Shown in pieces: positions 31,904-40,415 of a stretch of 64,000 bases of DNA. Origin of the DNA: an uncultured Rhizobium sp. Lineage in GTDB: Bacteria; Pseudomonadota; Alphaproteobacteria; Rhizobiales; Rhizobiaceae. The notes beneath the pieces were generated by a model. That model saw only the letters and a program-made list of their open reading frames with translations, did not search any database and was not told the DNA's origin. How positions within the stretch are numbered: the first letter of the stretch is position 1; each line of letters begins with the position of its first letter. The DNA lies in NCBI GenBank assembly GCA_945952415.1, contig CAMFIF010000005.1:124001-188000 (forward strand), written 5' to 3'. A program made the translations under genes and the position numbers.

Positions 31904-32677
31904 ATGCGACATATTCTGGTGGTAGGCATCGGGACCGGAAATCCGGAGCATATGACCGTTCAGGCAATCAATGCCCTCAACCGCGCCGATATTCTCTTCG
32001 TTCCCACCAAGGGGCAGAAGAAGGCGGATCTGGCGGAAGTGCGCAGGACGATCATTGCCCGCTATGTGACCAATCCCGCAAGCCGGACGGTGGAATTTTC
32101 GCTGCCCGTGCGCCAGGTGGAAGGACGCTCCTATGTGGGCGGCGTCGATGAATGGCATGCGGCCATTGCCGAAACCTATGTGCGCCTGTTTCTCGACGAG
32201 GTCCCCGAGGAGGGAACCGCAGCCCTTCTCGTCTGGGGCGATCCGATGCTCTACGACAGCACGCTGCGCATTCTCGAGCGGGTACGGGCAACGGGGCGCG
32301 TCGCCTTCGATATCGAGGTCATTCCCGGTATCACCTCCATTCAGGCGCTCTGCGCCAGCCACCGTATTCCCCTTAATCTGGTCGGCAAGCCGGTGGAGAT
32401 CACCACTGGACGGCGGCTGCAGGAAAGCTTCCCGCACCGCACGGAGACGGCGGTGGTGATGCTCGACGGCGAGCAGGCCTTCACCCGGGTCACCGATCCG
32501 GAGGCGCAGATCTATTGGGGCGCCTATCTCGGCACGCCGGATGAGGTGATCCTTTCGGGACGCGCGGTCGACTGCGCCGAAGAAATCGCCCGCCGCCGGG
32601 CGGAGGAGCGCGCGCGCCACGGCTGGATCATGGATATATACCTCCTGCAGAAGGGGGCGGATTTCGACGACGAATAA
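31904..32677 (+). CDS. cobF: Precorrin-6A synthase (deacetylating)
   Basis: Aerobic cobalamin pathway methyltransferase acting at C1 of precorrin-5, with loss of acetate, giving precorrin-6A. The 257-residue tetrapyrrole methylase has ILVVGIGTGNPEHMT at the start (SAM loop), the LVWGDPMLYDSTLRI loop and VIPGITSIQAL. CobF-specific stretches are FVPTKGQKKADL and the C-terminal DIYLLQ. It opens the cob block; cobG starts 131 bases later. No cobalamin riboswitch signature is visible upstream. Confidence 0.93.
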   Translation: MRHILVVGIGTGNPEHMTVQAINALNRADILFVPTKGQKKADLAEVRRTIIARYVTNPASRTVEFSLPVRQVEGRSYVGGVDEWHAAIAETYVRLFLDEVPEEGTAALLVWGDPMLYDSTLRILERVRATGRVAFDIEVIPGITSIQALCASHRIPLNLVGKPVEITTGRRLQESFPHRTETAVVMLDGEQAFTRVTDPEAQIYWGAYLGTPDEVILSGRAVDCAEEIARRRAEERARHGWIMDIYLLQKGADFDDE

Positions 32678-32808
32678 TGCCGCTTCGGCGCGGGTCATGG
32701 TCGCCTGTTGATCCAGCGCAAAGACGGTTCCATGATAAAAGCCTTTCTGGCTTGCGGACCAGAATGCCCAGATGCGGTATCATCCGCTTGCCCTCAGGAT
32801 CGATTGTC

Positions 32809-34191
32809 ATGAACGCCATTCAACCGCTTTTCCGCACCGCCGACGACCAGCCCGTCCAATCGACCCGCCGCGGCGTCTGTCCGTCGCTGAGCCGTCCGAT
32901 GCAGACGGGCGACGGGCTGCTCGCGCGGCTCCGGCCGGCATCGGGGGGCTTTTCGCCCCGCGAACTCATTGCCGTCGCGGAGGCGGCCTCCCGCTTTGGA
33001 AACGGCATCCTCGAGGTGACGGCGCGGGGCAATCTGCAAGTGCGGGGACTGAAGACGGAAACCGTCGAGCCGCTTGCCGAGGCGGTCTTTGCCGCGGGCA
33101 TCACCGTGCTTTCGGGTCTTGCGGTCGAAACGCCGCCGCTTTCGGGCATTGATGCCTCGGAGATTGCGGATGTGCGCCCGCTCGCCGAGGCGATCCGCAG
33201 GCGCGTGGCCAAGGAAAGCCCGGCCCTTAAACTTGCGGCCAAACTCTCCGTCACGGTCGATGGCGGCGGGCTTTTCAATCTCGATGCCATCGTTGCCGAT
33301 ATCCGGCTGAAGGCGGTAGAGACCGCTTCCGGCCCCCGTTACGTGCTTCTTCTCGGTGGCGATGCGGCAACGGCGCGGCCGGTTTGCCAGCTCGAAGCGC
33401 ATGAGGCGGTGGATGCGGTGCTGACCGTGCTTCAGGCGCTGCACCGGCTCGGCGAAACGCTCGGCCGATCGGCCCGGGGCCGGGATATCGATCCGGCCGC
33501 CCTGCCTTTGCCCGGCCATCCGCTGACCGGGGCTGAACGGCCGGTTCCGGCAGGCCGACGGCCGGCCGGTCTTCACCGTCTCAAGGGCGGGCAGATGGTG
33601 GCGGGTGTCGGTCTCACCTATTGCCAGGCCCGGGCCGCGGACCTCATCGCGCTTGCCCAGAAAGCCGAAGCGCTCGGCATCCGGGAGATCCGGCTCGCGC
33701 CGGAACACGGTCTTCTTCTTCCGGCGCCCTCGGTCGAAGCGGCCTCCGATCTGCTTGCCTTTGCCGAAGGGCTGGGTTTCCTCACGGCTCCCGACCATCC
33801 CGCCAATCATGTGGCGCTTTGCGCGGGCACGGCGGGCTGTGCCTCCGCTTTCTTCGATACGCATGCGCTGGCGCGGATTTTCATCGACAGGGCACCCGAT
33901 CTGCTCGACGGGTCCTTCACGCTCCACCTCTCGGCCTGTCCCAAGGGCTGTGCCCATCCGGCCGCGACGCAATTAGGCCTTTCGGGTGCGCCATTAGGCT
34001 ATGGTCTTGTCGTAAATGGGTCCGCATCGGCCTCGCCAGAGGCTTACATCGCTGCTAATGACGTGACGTCTGCAGTGGAACGGCTTGCCGCCCTGGTGCG
34101 GACCGAGAAACAGGCTGGCGAAACAGCGCGCGACTGCCTCCTCCGGCTCGGCGCGGACGACATCGCCACCGCCTTGCGACGGAAAGATTGA
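32809..34191 (+). CDS. cobG: Precorrin-3B synthase
   Basis: Oxygen-dependent monooxygenase that hydroxylates C20 of precorrin-3A and forms the lactone, preparing ring contraction. It belongs to the nitrite/sulfite reductase family, with 460 residues. The iron-sulfur cluster cysteines lie in LCAGTAGCAS and SACPKGCAH (C-x5-C and C-x3-C). The first half has the RGVCPSLSRPMQTGDGLLARL and TARGNLQVRGL stretches. I took the ATG at 32809 (MNAIQPLF). The frame runs open back to 32677, but that part has no homology. The presence of this gene marks the pathway as the aerobic one. Confidence 0.93.
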   Translation: MNAIQPLFRTADDQPVQSTRRGVCPSLSRPMQTGDGLLARLRPASGGFSPRELIAVAEAASRFGNGILEVTARGNLQVRGLKTETVEPLAEAVFAAGITVLSGLAVETPPLSGIDASEIADVRPLAEAIRRRVAKESPALKLAAKLSVTVDGGGLFNLDAIVADIRLKAVETASGPRYVLLLGGDAATARPVCQLEAHEAVDAVLTVLQALHRLGETLGRSARGRDIDPAALPLPGHPLTGAERPVPAGRRPAGLHRLKGGQMVAGVGLTYCQARAADLIALAQKAEALGIREIRLAPEHGLLLPAPSVEAASDLLAFAEGLGFLTAPDHPANHVALCAGTAGCASAFFDTHALARIFIDRAPDLLDGSFTLHLSACPKGCAHPAATQLGLSGAPLGYGLVVNGSASASPEAYIAANDVTSAVERLAALVRTEKQAGETARDCLLRLGADDIATALRRKD

Positions 34192-34823
34192 TGCCTGACT
34201 ACGATTACATCCGGGATGGGAATGCCATCTACGAAAAGTCCTTCGCCATCATTCGCGGCGAGACTGACCTTTCCCGCTTTACCGAAGCGGAAGCCGATGT
34301 GGCGGTGCGCATGGTCCATGCCTCGGGTTATGTGGGTGCAGCGGAATTCTTCGAGTTCCATCCGGATTTCGTGCCCGCAGCCCGCGCGGCCCTTCAGGCC
34401 GGCGCGCCGATCTTCTGCGATGCGAACATGGTGGCGCACGGGGTGACGCGCGCGCGGCTGCCCGCCCAGAACGAGGTGATCTGCTCGCTTGCCGATCCCC
34501 GCACGGCCGAGGTCGCCCGCGAGATCGGCAATACCCGTTCTGCGGCGCAGATCCGCCTCTGGCTCGATCGCCTGGCCGGCTCGGTGGTGGCCATCGGCAA
34601 TGCCCCGACCGCGCTTTTCTACCTGCTCGAACTCCTGCGCGACGGAGCGCCGAAGCCTGCGGCGATCCTCGGCATGCCGGTCGGTTTCGTCGGAGCGGCG
34701 GAAAGCAAGGATGCGCTTGCGGAAAATTCCTATGGCGTGCCCTATGCCATCATTCGCGGCCGCCTGGGCGGTAGTGCCATGACGGCGGCGGCGCTGAATT
34801 CCCTCGCGAGGCCGGGACTTTGA
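34191..34823 (+). CDS. cobH: Precorrin-8X methylmutase
   Basis: Moves the methyl group from C11 to C12 of precorrin-8X to give hydrogenobyrinate. It has 210 residues, starting MPDYDYIRDGNAIYEKSF. Family landmarks are VHASGYVGAAEFFEF with the reactive His region, IFCDANMVAHGVTR and AIGNAPTALFYLLE, followed by GMPVGFVGAAESKDAL. The start codon shares one base with the cobG stop. Confidence 0.95.
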   Translation: MPDYDYIRDGNAIYEKSFAIIRGETDLSRFTEAEADVAVRMVHASGYVGAAEFFEFHPDFVPAARAALQAGAPIFCDANMVAHGVTRARLPAQNEVICSLADPRTAEVAREIGNTRSAAQIRLWLDRLAGSVVAIGNAPTALFYLLELLRDGAPKPAAILGMPVGFVGAAESKDALAENSYGVPYAIIRGRLGGSAMTAAALNSLARPGL

Positions 34824-35572
34824 GCGCGCCGGGCAAGGGACGCCTCATCGGCGTGGGTACAGGCCCCGGCGATCCGGAGCTTCTGACCGTCAAGGCCGTG
34901 AAGGCGCTCGGCGAGGCGGATGTGCTGGCCTATTTCGCCAAGGAAGGGCGGCGCGGCAATGGTCGCACCATCGTCGACGGCATCATCCGCGAAGGCATGG
35001 AAGAGCTGCCGCTCTACTATCCCGTGACGACCGAGATCCACAAGGATCACGACGACTACAAGAGCCAGATCACGGCCTTCTACGACCGGTCGGCAGAGGC
35101 CGTTGCCGCGGAACTCGAAAAGGGACGCACCGTCGCCATCCTCTCGGAAGGCGATCCGATGTTCTACGGGTCCTACATGCATCTGCATGTGCGGCTGGCG
35201 CACCGCTTTCCGACCGAGGTGATCCCGGGGATTACGGCCATGTCCGGCTGCTGGTCCATGGCGGGTCTGCCGATCGTGCAGGGCGACGATGTGCTGAGCG
35301 TGCTTCCCGGCATCATGGATGAGGACGAACTGGTGAGGCGCCTGAAGGATACGCAGGCCGCCGTCATCATGAAGGTCGGCCGCAACCTGCCGAAGATCCG
35401 CCGAGCGCTCGATACCGCCGGCAAGCTTCATCGCGCCGTCTATGTGGAACGTGGCACGATGAAGAATGGCGGCATGATCCGCCTGGCGGACAAGGTGGAC
35501 GATGCCGCGCCCTATTTCTCGCTGGTGCTCGTCGCCGGCTGGGAAGGCAAGCCTTCCGAGGATTGCGAATGA
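34820..35572 (+). CDS. cobI: Precorrin-2 C20-methyltransferase
   Basis: SAM-dependent methylation of precorrin-2 at C20, the entry step of the cobalamin branch, giving precorrin-3A. It has 250 residues with GRLIGVGTGPGDPELLTVKA near the start, AILSEGDPMFYGSYMHL and VIPGITAMSGCWS. The start is TTG at 34820, overlapping the cobH stop as TTGA: no closer ATG would keep the SAM loop. The protein reads MSAPGKGRLIGVG. Confidence 0.95.
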   Translation: MSAPGKGRLIGVGTGPGDPELLTVKAVKALGEADVLAYFAKEGRRGNGRTIVDGIIREGMEELPLYYPVTTEIHKDHDDYKSQITAFYDRSAEAVAAELEKGRTVAILSEGDPMFYGSYMHLHVRLAHRFPTEVIPGITAMSGCWSMAGLPIVQGDDVLSVLPGIMDEDELVRRLKDTQAAVIMKVGRNLPKIRRALDTAGKLHRAVYVERGTMKNGGMIRLADKVDDAAPYFSLVLVAGWEGKPSEDCE

Positions 35573-36333
35573 GCGGCATTCTCTACGTGATCGGCACGGG
35601 GCCGGGCAATCCGGACCAGATGACGCCGGAAGCGCTGAAGGCGGTTGCGGATTCCACCGCCTTCTTCGGCTATTTCCCCTATGTGGACCGACTCAACCTC
35701 CGCCCCGACCAGCAGAAGATCGCGTCCGACAATCGAGAGGAGATCGACCGTGCCAAGGCGGCGCTGATCCGCGCTGCGGCAGGCGAGCGGGTCTGCATGG
35801 TCTCGGGCGGCGATCCGGGCGTGTTTGCCATGGCGGCAGCGGTCTGCGAGGCAATCGATGCCGGACCCGAGGACTGGAAGACGGTCGAGCTTGTGGTGAC
35901 GCCCGGCGTGACGGCCATGCTCGCGGTTGCCGCGCGCATCGGTGCGCCGCTCGGTCATGATTTCTGTGCCATTTCCCTGTCGGACAATCTGAAGCCCTGG
36001 GATGTGATCACCCGGCGGCTCCGCCTCATGGCGGAAGCGGGCATGGTGATTGCGCTCTACAATCCCATCAGCAAGGCGCGCCCCTGGCAACTCGGCCAAG
36101 CCTTCGAGGTGCTGCGCGAGGTCCTGCCGGCAACCGTGCCCGTAATTTTCGGCCGGGCTGCCGGTCGGCCGGACGAGCGCATGCTCGTCATGCCGCTGGG
36201 CGAGGCGGAGGCCGAACGGGCAGACATGGCCACCTGCGTCATCATCGGCTCGCCGGAAACCCGGATCATCCGTCGGGGCGACCGGGGCGACCTCGTCTAT
36301 ACGCCGCGCTTCCTCTCCGCGGAGAAGAGGTGA
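35569..36333 (+). CDS. cobJ: Precorrin-3B C17-methyltransferase
   Basis: Methylates C17 of precorrin-3B and triggers ring contraction to precorrin-4. The 254-residue protein has LYVIGTGPGNPDQMTPEAL at the start, the VCMVSGGDPGVFAMAAAV loop, TPGVTAMLAVAARIGAPLGHDF and ALYNPISKARPWQ. The ATG at 35569 overlaps the cobI stop by ATGA. Its end overlaps the end of the convergent cobK by 37 bases. Confidence 0.95.
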   Translation: MSGILYVIGTGPGNPDQMTPEALKAVADSTAFFGYFPYVDRLNLRPDQQKIASDNREEIDRAKAALIRAAAGERVCMVSGGDPGVFAMAAAVCEAIDAGPEDWKTVELVVTPGVTAMLAVAARIGAPLGHDFCAISLSDNLKPWDVITRRLRLMAEAGMVIALYNPISKARPWQLGQAFEVLREVLPATVPVIFGRAAGRPDERMLVMPLGEAEAERADMATCVIIGSPETRIIRRGDRGDLVYTPRFLSAEKR

Positions 36334-37067
36334 TCCATATGGGCGAGCGCAGCCGCGACCGTCGGCACGGAGGGCACGCCCGGCGGCTCCTGCCGCTCGA
36401 CCATGAGAACGGGGATGGAAAGGCGCCGTGCCGCCTCGATCTTCGCATAGGTGGCGCTGCCGCCGCTGTTCTTTGCGACCACGAGCGCAATCGATTCGCG
36501 TTTCAGGAGATCGAGCTCGTCTTCCAGTCCGAAGGGGCCGCAGGCCAGCACGTATCGCGCATCCGGCACGTCGAGGGGCGGGGTCACGGGATCGACGCTT
36601 CTCACCACATAGGCGTGCTCGGGCCGGGCGGAGAACTGATAGGCCTCCTGCCGGCCGATGGCGAGGAAGATCCTCGTGGGACCGGAAGGCAGGCGGCGCA
36701 CCGCCTCGGCGACGCTCGAAACGCTCGTCCAGCGATCGCCTTCCTGCCGCTCCCAGGCGGGCCTCCGAAGGGCGACAAGCGGCACATTTCCGTGGGCGGC
36801 CGCCTCGGCCGCATTGCGCGAAATCCTCGCCGCGAAGGGATGGGTGGCATCGACGAGCAGGTCGATCCTCTCCTCCTTCAGGTAGCGCGCCAGACCTTCC
36901 GCCCCGCCAAAGCCGCCGATGCGGACCGGAACCGGCTGTTGCCGGGGATCGGCGGTTCGCCCCGCGAGCGAAAGCGTGGTATCGAACAGATCGCTGCCTG
37001 CCAGAGCCTCGCCCAGCGCGCGGGCTTCGGTGGTGCCGCCGAGAATGAGTATCCGGTGCTTGTCCAT
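36297..37067 (-). CDS. cobK: Precorrin-6A reductase
   Basis: NADPH-dependent reduction of precorrin-6A to precorrin-6B. It has 256 residues from [18 protein letters not shown], the nucleotide loop, with DLLVDATHPFAARISRNA, RIFLAIGRQEAYQF and ALVVAKNSGGSATYAKIEAA. It is the only gene of the block on the minus strand: it converges on cobJ with overlapping ends, and its start codon overlaps that of cobL in the sequence CCATGG. A GGATC element upstream is a weak ribosome site. It must have its own promoter, lying inside cobL. Confidence 0.93.
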   Translation of the reverse strand: MDKHRILILGGTTEARALGEALAGSDLFDTTLSLAGRTADPRQQPVPVRIGGFGGAEGLARYLKEERIDLLVDATHPFAARISRNAAEAAAHGNVPLVALRRPAWERQEGDRWTSVSSVAEAVRRLPSGPTRIFLAIGRQEAYQFSARPEHAYVVRSVDPVTPPLDVPDARYVLACGPFGLEDELDLLKRESIALVVAKNSGGSATYAKIEAARRLSIPVLMVERQEPPGVPSVPTVAAALAHMDHLFSAERKRGV

Positions 37068-38313
37068 GGTTGATCCGTCTTCTCCGCCGGCTGAATGCTG
37101 GCTCACTGTTATCGGGCTCGGCGAGGATGGTCCAGCCGGTCTTGGCGACGCGGCGAAGGAGGCGATCCGCGCCGCTGCGGTCGTCTGTGGCGGCGCCCGG
37201 CATCTGGAGCTGGCGGATGCGCTGATTTCAGGCGAACGCCATGCCTGGATGAGCCCCTTCGAGCGCTCCATGGATTTCGTCGAGAGTCGTCGCGGCGAAA
37301 GGGTGGTGGTGCTCGCTTCAGGCGATCCCTTCCTTTACGGCGTGGGCGTTACGCTCTGCCGCCGCATTTCGCGTGGGGAAATGCAGGTCATTCCCGCGCC
37401 TTCATCCTTTTCGCTGGCTGCTGCGCGGCTCGGCTGGGCCTTGCAGGAGGTGGAAACCGTCTCCCTGCATGGGCGGCCGCTCGATCTCATCCGCCCGCAT
37501 CTTCATCCGGGCGCGCGGATAATCGCGCTCACATCCGATGAGAAGGGCCCGGCCGAGCTTGCGGCGCTCCTCACCCAAACCGGCTTCGGCGAGACCGAAA
37601 TGACCGTTCTCGAAGCCCTTGGCGGGCCACTGGAGCGGGTGACGGTGCAGGTCGCCAGCCGCTTTGCGATGACGGGCATCAACAGCCTCAATGTCTGCGC
37701 GCTGACGGTCAGGGCCGGTGCGGGCGCACGCATTCTTCCTTTCGCCAGCGGGCTTGACGATGCGCTCTTCGAGAATGACGGGCAGCTGACCAAGCGGGAG
37801 GTGAGAGCGGTCACGCTTTCGGCCCTTGCACCCCGTCACGGCGAACTGCTCTGGGATATCGGCGGCGGATCGGGTTCGATATCCATCGAATGGATGCTCG
37901 GCCATGCCTCGCTGAAGGCCATCGCCATCGAGGGCGTGGCGGAACGGGCAGAGCGCATCGGCCGCAATGCCGCCCAGTGCGGCGTGCCCGGGCTTCGGGT
38001 CGTCATCGGCCGGGCGCCCGAGGCGCTTTCCGGCCTGCCGGCCCCGGATGCGATCTTCGTCGGCGGCGGGGGCAGCGAGCCCGGCGTTATGGCGGCGGCC
38101 ATTGCTGCACTCAAGACCGGCGGTCGCCTCGTCGCCAATGGGGTGACGCTGGAAATGGAACGGGTGCTTCTCGATCTCCAGGGGCGCCTTGGCGGCACGC
38201 TCACCCGAATCGATATTGCCAGGGCCTCGCCGGTCGGCGCCATGCAGGGCTGGCGCGCCGCGATGCCGGTGACCCAGTGGTGCTGGATCAAGGAACAGGA
38301 CGTGACGATATGA
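37066..38313 (+). CDS. cobL: Precorrin-6B C5,15-methyltransferase (decarboxylating)
   Basis: Methylates C5 and C15 of precorrin-6B and removes the acetate carboxyl at C12, giving precorrin-8X. The 415 residues hold two methylase domains. The N-terminal one (CobE/CbiE type) has [15 protein letters not shown] and [15 protein letters not shown]. The C-terminal one (CbiT type, from about 225) has [19 protein letters not shown] and [14 protein letters not shown]. The ATG at 37066 matches the family start and lies on the opposite strand to the cobK start. It ends with an ATGA overlap into cobM. Confidence 0.94.
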   Translation: MVDPSSPPAECWLTVIGLGEDGPAGLGDAAKEAIRAAAVVCGGARHLELADALISGERHAWMSPFERSMDFVESRRGERVVVLASGDPFLYGVGVTLCRRISRGEMQVIPAPSSFSLAAARLGWALQEVETVSLHGRPLDLIRPHLHPGARIIALTSDEKGPAELAALLTQTGFGETEMTVLEALGGPLERVTVQVASRFAMTGINSLNVCALTVRAGAGARILPFASGLDDALFENDGQLTKREVRAVTLSALAPRHGELLWDIGGGSGSISIEWMLGHASLKAIAIEGVAERAERIGRNAAQCGVPGLRVVIGRAPEALSGLPAPDAIFVGGGGSEPGVMAAAIAALKTGGRLVANGVTLEMERVLLDLQGRLGGTLTRIDIARASPVGAMQGWRAAMPVTQWCWIKEQDVTI

Positions 38314-39080
38314 CGGTACATTTCATTGGCGCGGGCCCCGGTGCGGCCGATCTCATCACCGTGCGCGGCCGGGACCTGATCGGCAAATGCCCGGTCTGCC
38401 TCTATGCGGGCTCGATCGTCTCGCCGGAGCTTCTGCAGTATTGCCCGCCCGGTGCCCGGATCATCGATACGGCGCCGATGTCGCTCGACGAGATCGAGCA
38501 GGAATATCTGCTGGCGGCGGCCAATGGGGAGGATGTGGCGCGGCTGCATTCCGGGGATCTCTCGGTCTGGAGCGCCGTCGCGGAACAGATCCGCCGGCTC
38601 GAAAAGCACGGCATCGACTATACGATGACGCCGGGCGTTCCCTCCTTTGCGGCGGCGGCCTCTGCCATCCGGCGGGAGCTCACCATTCCCGCCGTGGCGC
38701 AGAGCCTGGTGCTGACGCGGGTCTCGGGCCGGGCTTCGCCCATGCCGGAGAAGGAAACCCTTGCCAATTTCGGCGCGACCGGGGCGACGCTCGCCATCCA
38801 TCTCGCCATTCATTCGCTGCCGGAGATCGTCCGGGAGCTCACCCCGCTTTACGGTGCGGAATGCCCCGTCATCGTCGTCTTCAAGGCAAGCTGGCCGGAG
38901 GAGCGGATTCTGAAGGGCCGGCTTTCGACCATCGAGGCGGAGGTTGCCAGGGACCCGATCGACCGCACGGCGCTGATCTTCGTCGGCCCGGGGCTCGGGT
39001 CGTCGGATTTCCGCGAAAGCTCGCTCTACGATCCCGATTACCAGCGGCGTTTCCGCGGGCGGGACGGGTTCTTCGAGTAA
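38310..39080 (+). CDS. cobM: Precorrin-4 C11-methyltransferase
   Basis: Methylates C11 of precorrin-4 to give precorrin-5. The 256 residues begin [20 protein letters not shown] and include [43 protein letters not shown] and [12 protein letters not shown]. Its start overlaps the cobL stop (ATGA). Last gene of the cob block. The stop lies two bases before the end of the convergent HxlR regulator, with no terminator between. Confidence 0.95.
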   Translation: MTVHFIGAGPGAADLITVRGRDLIGKCPVCLYAGSIVSPELLQYCPPGARIIDTAPMSLDEIEQEYLLAAANGEDVARLHSGDLSVWSAVAEQIRRLEKHGIDYTMTPGVPSFAAAASAIRRELTIPAVAQSLVLTRVSGRASPMPEKETLANFGATGATLAIHLAIHSLPEIVRELTPLYGAECPVIVVFKASWPEERILKGRLSTIEAEVARDPIDRTALIFVGPGLGSSDFRESSLYDPDYQRRFRGRDGFFE

Positions 39081-39082
39081 AG

Positions 39083-39505
39083 TCAAAGCCCGCCATTGCG
39101 GGCCAGGAAGGCGGCCCGCGCCCTTTCGATTGCGGCGCGGTTTTCCTCTGCCCAGGTCCAGACCCCGCAGAAGGCATAGCTGAGCCCATGGCCCATCTCG
39201 GTCAGGGTGTAATCCACATGGGGCGGAATGACGGGGTGAATCCGCCGCTCCACAAGCCCGTCATATTCCATCTGGCGAAGGGTCTTCGTCAGCATTTTCT
39301 GGCTGATGCCGGGCACACGCTTGCCCACCTCGGTGAAACGCAGCGTGCCATGTTCCTCCAGTGCCTCAAGGATCAGCATGGTCCACTTGTCCGCCACCTT
39401 GCCGATGATCTCCTCCACCAGTTTTTCAAGGGCGGGATCGGTGGTGTCCGACGGATGAGGGAGAGGCGCTCCGGATTTCGCCTTTTCGATAAGCTTCTGA
39501 TTCAT
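39083..39505 (-). CDS. HxlR-family transcriptional regulator
   Basis: Winged-helix regulator of the HxlR type with 140 residues. The core runs from about 30 to 125: VADKWTMLILEALEEHGTLRFTEVGKRVPGISQKMLTKTLRQMEYDGLVERRIHP and VDYTLTEMGHGL are read in pieces of this family. It lacks the conserved N-terminal Cys that many redox-sensing members carry near the start, so its signal is unclear. It is divergent from a short-chain dehydrogenase with 109 bases between, which contain an operator-like repeat. Likely represses that gene. Confidence 0.88.
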   Translation of the reverse strand: MNQKLIEKAKSGAPLPHPSDTTDPALEKLVEEIIGKVADKWTMLILEALEEHGTLRFTEVGKRVPGISQKMLTKTLRQMEYDGLVERRIHPVIPPHVDYTLTEMGHGLSYAFCGVWTWAEENRAAIERARAAFLARNGGL

Positions 39506-39516
39506 ATACGCTCTCT

Positions 39517-39556
39517 TTCGGGTAAGTATAAATCTTTTGCGCGCCTACTTACCGAA
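39517..39556. promoter_or_regulatory. Operator-like inverted repeat for the HxlR regulator
   Basis: GGTAAGTA (39521-39528) and TACTTACC (39546-39553) form a perfect eight-base inverted repeat with 17 bases between. Flanking TTCG and CGAA extend the match with one extra G in the left arm. Placed between the divergent HxlR and dehydrogenase genes. Confidence 0.6.
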
Positions 39557-39614
39557 GGAAATTATGCCCATTAGCTTGTTCCTGCAATCCCCCAGCAACA
39601 GTGGAGCCAAGACC

Positions 39615-40367
39615 ATGAAAATGACCGGCAATACCATTCTCATCACGGGCGGCGGCACGGGCATTGGGCGCGCGCTTGCGGAAGCCTTCCACGCGCTCGG
39701 CAACCGGGTGATTCTCTCCGGGCGTCGCGCCGGACCGCTGGAAGAGGTGGCCCGCGCCCATCCTGGCATCGAATATCGGACGGTCGACATTGCGGATGCC
39801 GCTGCCGTCACCCGCTTCGCCGCCGAGATCGTCGAGAGCTTTCCCGAGCTTAATGTCGTCATCCACAATGCGGGCATCATGAAGCCCGAAAGCCTGCCGG
39901 ACGCGCCGGACTATCTCGCCACGGCGGAAGAAACCATCGCCATCAACCTTCTCGGGCCGATCCGGCTGACGGCGGCGCTGCTTCCCCATCTCAAGGGGCT
40001 GGCAGATGCGGCGATCCTGACGGTGAGCTCCGGCCTCGCCTTCGTGCCCCTGGTGCTCACGCCCACCTATTCCGCCACCAAGGCGGCGATCCACTCCTAT
40101 TCGCAGACGCTGCGCCAGCAGCTCAAGGATACGGGCATCGAGGTGATCGAGATCGCGCCGCCCTATGTCCAGACCGAGCTCATGGGTCCGGGTCAGGCGG
40201 TCGATCCGCGGGCCATGCCGCTTGCGGATTTCATTGCCGAGGTGATGGCGATCCTGAAAAGCGGTTCCGTGGAGGAAGTGGTGGTGGAGCGCTGCCGCTT
40301 CCTCAGGGATGCCGAGGCGGAGGGGCGCTATGCGGCCGCCTTCGAGGCGGTGAACAGCCTGCATTGA
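39615..40367 (+). CDS. Short-chain dehydrogenase (DltE-like)
   Basis: NAD(P)-dependent oxidoreductase of the classical short-chain type, 250 residues. The nucleotide motif is TGGGTGIGRALAEAF (about 12-26), then NAG in VVIHNAGIMK, the Ser of ILTVSSGLAF and the active-site YSATKAA. The closing part has EIAPPYVQTELMG. GGAG lies eight bases before the ATG at 39615. Single gene, probably controlled by the divergent HxlR regulator. Substrate unknown. Confidence 0.88.
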   Translation: MKMTGNTILITGGGTGIGRALAEAFHALGNRVILSGRRAGPLEEVARAHPGIEYRTVDIADAAAVTRFAAEIVESFPELNVVIHNAGIMKPESLPDAPDYLATAEETIAINLLGPIRLTAALLPHLKGLADAAILTVSSGLAFVPLVLTPTYSATKAAIHSYSQTLRQQLKDTGIEVIEIAPPYVQTELMGPGQAVDPRAMPLADFIAEVMAILKSGSVEEVVVERCRFLRDAEAEGRYAAAFEAVNSLH

Positions 40368-40376
40368 GGGCAGGGG

Positions 40377-40415
40377 CCGAAAGGGTGGCGACAGGGTGCC
40401 GCCACCCGCCTTCGG
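40377..40415. terminator. Hairpin between convergent genes
   Basis: CCGAA-AGGGTGGCG pairs with CGCCACCC-gcc-TTCGG around a nine-base loop (eight-base inner stem 40383-40390 with 40400-40407). There is no U run, so it may act as a weak two-way terminator between the dehydrogenase and the kinase. Confidence 0.5.
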
